Positions 6,232 to 6,780 of a DNA stretch of 6,780 nt are shown here, piece by piece; position 1 is the first letter of the stretch, and each line of letters opens with the position of its first letter. The notes beneath the pieces are model-generated. The model saw only the letters and a program-made list of their open reading frames with translations. It did not search any database and had not been told where the DNA came from. This stretch comes from Kiritimatiellia bacterium (lineage in GTDB: Bacteria > Verrucomicrobiota > Kiritimatiellia > SLAD01), in assembly GCA_007126995.1 (NCBI GenBank), contig SLAD01000395.1, positions 1 through 6,780 on the forward strand, read 5' to 3'. Position numbers and translations under genes: made by a program.

Positions 6232-6780
6232 TCACGAATGCGTTGCAGGGTGGCGGGCAACAAAGAACTCATAGGCGTAATATGACCCATATTGGCGATG
6301 CAGACGGGGCTCCTCGGCAAGCTGGTTAAGAATGACGGTAGCTTCGTCGTCCTGAGCATACTGAAGGCGCAATTCCTCAATGCGTTCTTCCATCGGCGTG
6401 TAGAAGTTGGTCCACCACGTTTCGTCAGGAAGAGTAAAGTGGTCAATCAGCTCGAACCCGGTTGCCTCTATTGCGCCCAGCACATCCTGTACCCGCCCCA
6501 TGGCTGGATAGTCTAAGTCGAACCCCTCCTTGATCGCTGGTGGAGGACTGGCCCTGCGCCACACGGCATCGGTAAACGCCAGATACCCGCCCGGACGCAG
6601 CAAAGAGCGACACACGCAAAGGGCGTCGCGAATGCCTATATTGTACAACGCGCCCTCGGACCAAACGAGATCGAAGGTTCCGGGCGGACATCTTGGATGG
6701 CTCATATCGCCAACCTGTGCGTGCAGACGATCAGCAAATCCTCGCCGCTCCGCTTCGATCTTTAGGCGCTGGATAAACGG
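6232..6780 (-). CDS. Class I SAM-dependent methyltransferase (5' end outside window)
   Basis: The C-terminal 182 residues of a small-molecule-type methyltransferase are present. The frame stays open to the right edge, so the start and the SAM-binding GxGxG motif lie outside. In window numbering from the edge, GFADRLHAQVGDM at 14-26 ends the SAM-ribose/adenine binding section. FDLVWSEGALYNIG (36-49) is the post-I strand with a signature shared by a family of UbiE-like methyltransferases, and LLRPGGYLAFTD (60-71) is the usual motif III. A variable C-terminal part follows (WWTNFYTPMEERIEEL, YGSYYAYEFFVARH). The ATG at 6705 encodes the Met of VGDM and is internal, not the start. The substrate is not predictable. 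It runs toward the AbiEii remnant, with the two stop codons 23 bases apart, and is likely part of the accessory stretch right of the tRNA. Confidence 0.88.
   Translation of the reverse strand, partial: PFIQRLKIEAERRGFADRLHAQVGDMSHPRCPPGTFDLVWSEGALYNIGIRDALCVCRSLLRPGGYLAFTDAVWRRASPPPAIKEGFDLDYPAMGRVQDVLGAIEATGFELIDHFTLPDETWWTNFYTPMEERIEELRLQYAQDDEATVILNQLAEEPRLHRQYGSYYAYEFFVARHPATHS

Noticed and set aside
6205..6330. Possible frameshifted continuation of the AbiEii toxin in another plus frame.
   Set aside because: None of the plus frames after 6208 show toxin-family sequence, and the minus strand here clearly encodes the methyltransferase C-terminus.
6443..6691. Additional minus-strand open frames over the methyltransferase.
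   Set aside because: They are out of frame with the recognisable methyltransferase motifs and resemble nothing.

Overview
The window reads as a compact, moderately GC-rich bacterial chromosome segment. Genes are tightly packed, start codons overlap preceding stops, and a CCA-encoding tRNA gene is present. The ligase, PAS-kinase and receiver proteins would fit a Nitrospirota-like or other Gram-negative environmental bacterium, but this placement is a weak guess from general resemblance.

Left part (1-2970, + strand): the 3' nine-tenths of ligA (NAD+-dependent DNA ligase) is followed with a 4-base ATGA overlap by a small membrane protein of the isoprenylcysteine carboxylmethyltransferase (ICMT/PEMT) type. 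After 13 bases comes a cytosolic metallo-beta-lactamase-fold hydrolase of the glyoxalase II-like group. These three probably form one transcription unit, although they share no obvious pathway.

Middle part (2983-5651, - strand): a two-gene signalling operon converges on the first unit with a 12-base gap. The upstream gene encodes a soluble PAS sensor histidine kinase with every catalytic box intact. The downstream gene, coupled by another ATGA overlap, encodes a receiver - degenerate kinase core - receiver protein. Both receivers look phosphorylatable, but the central kinase-like region has lost its phospho-accepting histidine and its ATP-binding glycines. Neither protein has a DNA-binding output domain, so the pair probably acts through protein-protein contacts or a further relay partner.

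Right part (5652-6780): a 107-base divergent intergenic region holds likely promoters for the kinase operon (leftward) and for tRNA-Gln(CTG) (rightward). Past the tRNA the content looks accessory. A short leader rich in inverted repeats precedes an 88-codon remnant of an AbiEii-type nucleotidyltransferase toxin, which stops after its N-terminal third. It faces the 3' end of a class I SAM-dependent methyltransferase gene that enters from the right edge. The tRNA therefore looks like the border between stable core genes and a region of gene turnover.

The two items most worth following are the receiver/pseudokinase/receiver protein with its partner kinase, and the decayed toxin next to the tRNA, whose ribosome-binding site sits in a hairpin loop. 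No CRISPR array, insertion sequence or rRNA was seen, and no gene-free stretch exceeds about 110 bases.
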